Source of the DNA: Caldifarciminota bacterium
Lineage (GTDB): Bacteria; Hydrothermota; Hydrothermia; B15-G9; WFZT01
Direction of reading: 5' to 3'
Length of the DNA stretch: 5,924 nt
NCBI GenBank assembly: GCA_026986655.1
Contig: JALSOD010000001.1
Coordinates: 1 to 5,924 of the forward strand
The position numbers were made by a program, and so were the translations under genes. This document shows positions 4,893-5,924 of this stretch, piece by piece (position 1 is the first letter of the stretch; each line of letters opens with the position of its first letter). Below the pieces are notes generated by a model. The model did no database searches. It was not told the DNA's origin and was given only the letters and a program-made list of their open reading frames with translations.

Positions 4893-5924
4893 TGAATGGG
4901 CTTTTTATAACATTAATGTTAATATCACAAATTTTGCCTGAAAGAATTGTGGTCCAGCCTGGTGATAGTGTAAAAGTTTTATCACAAAGAGTTGGTATAA
5001 AAAAAATAAGCGTTATCCCCCCTACCCTTGGATACGTTAGAAATTGTTACTTCCACGCTCGTACACCAGGGGAAGGAGTTATAAAGGTTGAGTTAAAAAA
5101 CGATAAAAGAATTTACTCTTTTGTGAAAGTGGCGAAAACTATCCGATCTTTTAGAGTCAATGTGGTCCCTGAAAACGTCAAGCTCGGAATCTCGGACAGT
5201 TTACAATTTTACGTCAGGCTACCCAGAAGTGTTAATGAGGGTCAATGCTTTATCAGATGGCATGTCATACCAGCGTGGATAGGAAAAATCTCTCTGAATG
5301 GGCAATTTGTTGCGGGAAACAGGATAGGTAGGGGAAAGATAGTTGCCATAGTCAAGTGTAGAAATAGGCGTGGAATAGGATTCTCAACCGTGAGTGTCGG
5401 CGAGAATGCATCTCTTAAAAAGATAAAAATCGTACCGGACCCCGTTTACATCACAAACAGGGAGCCTGTTAGACTTCACATAAAACCTGATGTAACAGGA
5501 TTTGATTCCCTTGACTGGATCGTAGAGCCAGAAAGGATAGGTTTCATCAATGAGCACCAACAGTTTGTACCGCTTGTAAAACGCGCACGTGGAGTTGTCT
5601 GGTTTACAGGATGGAAGGACTCTAAGGCGTATGTCGGGAAGGCTCTCGTCATAATTGGATCGAGGGAATCCATGATTAAAATTGAGAAACAGATAATTAA
5701 GCCCGGGGATTCCTGCCGAATTTCTGCCAATCCCCCCATCAGGATTTTAAGGAGATTGAGAAGATTTGAGCTCAGAAATTCTCTCACGTGGTCGGTTGAA
5801 CCTGAATGGCTTGGAAGATTTGAAAATCCATCTGGATTTCCGGCGACAATCTTCATTGCAGGTACAAAACCCGGGGTCGGGGAAATCTTTTTAAAAATTA
5901 ACGAGCGTGAATTAAATATATCGA
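4892..5924 (+). CDS. Secreted tandem Ig-like repeat protein (3' end outside window)
   Basis: The frame is open for 344 codons from ATG 4892 to the right edge, with no stop. A short hydrophobic start (MNGLFITLMLISQILP) looks like an export signal, though it lacks basic residues. The remainder contains at least four related beta-sandwich units sharing [WI]-x-V-x-P-x-x-[IL]-G at residues 39-47, 123-131, 209-217 and 300-308, 84-91 residues apart. Each is preceded by a strand ending in Pro, often followed by GDS or a similar turn (QPGDS 22-26, KPGDS 270-274). This resembles BIG2-type bacterial Ig-like domains of surface and adhesive proteins. Its ATG overlaps the anti-sigma stop by one base (TGATG), with GGTGA (4880-4884) as Shine-Dalgarno seven bases upstream. 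A surface target or partner of the sigma/anti-sigma pair is plausible but unproven. Confidence 0.85.
   Translation, partial: MNGLFITLMLISQILPERIVVQPGDSVKVLSQRVGIKKISVIPPTLGYVRNCYFHARTPGEGVIKVELKNDKRIYSFVKVAKTIRSFRVNVVPENVKLGISDSLQFYVRLPRSVNEGQCFIRWHVIPAWIGKISLNGQFVAGNRIGRGKIVAIVKCRNRRGIGFSTVSVGENASLKKIKIVPDPVYITNREPVRLHIKPDVTGFDSLDWIVEPERIGFINEHQQFVPLVKRARGVVWFTGWKDSKAYVGKALVIIGSRESMIKIEKQIIKPGDSCRISANPPIRILRRLRRFELRNSLTWSVEPEWLGRFENPSGFPATIFIAGTKPGVGEIFLKINERELNIS

Noticed and set aside
5476..5856. 126-residue minus-strand open frame.
   Set aside because: It is antisense to the continuous plus-strand Ig-repeat gene, which has a start, a Shine-Dalgarno and internal repeat signatures.

Overview
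This 5.9 kb window is tightly packed, with every supported gene on the plus strand. It looks like bacterial chromosome from an AT-rich (roughly 40% GC by eye) organism that prefers AGA/AGG arginine codons and has Lys/Glu-rich proteins. A putative lipoprotein beside a beta-barrel-like protein suggests a diderm (Gram-negative-type) envelope. The composition and the leaderless-looking promoters would fit an uncultivated, possibly thermophilic lineage, but I cannot name a phylum from sequence alone.

Left block (about 138-1992): a near-consensus sigma-70 promoter with an ARG-box-like operator over its -10 drives an ArgR-type arginine repressor. It is followed by a four-helix membrane protein of unknown function and a MidA/NDUFAF7-family SAM-dependent methyltransferase. 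Start and stop codons overlap by 4 bp (TTGA, then GTGA), so the three are probably co-transcribed and translationally coupled. Apart from ArgR autoregulation, no shared pathway is evident.

Middle block (2078-3810): after a short gap holding an imperfect 18-bp palindrome, a second near-consensus sigma-70 promoter sits so close to its ATG that the transcript should be leaderless or nearly so. It drives a putative lipoprotein, a beta-rich probable outer-membrane protein, and an ICMT-like membrane methyltransferase.

Right block (3812-5924): an ECF sigma factor, its overlapping membrane anti-sigma partner (no zinc motif; an Ig-like domain outside the membrane) and a secreted protein built of tandem Ig-like repeats that runs off the right edge. 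Upstream of the sigma gene, about 33 bp hold an ECF-type promoter candidate (GGAAC, N16, TCTAA), a small dyad and the only strong Shine-Dalgarno for that gene, which lies inside the dyad. This suggests an autoregulated envelope-sensing module whose sigma factor could be translated in two ways: leadered from read-through, leaderless from its own promoter. No RNA genes, CRISPR arrays, insertion sequences or convincing intrinsic terminators were seen.
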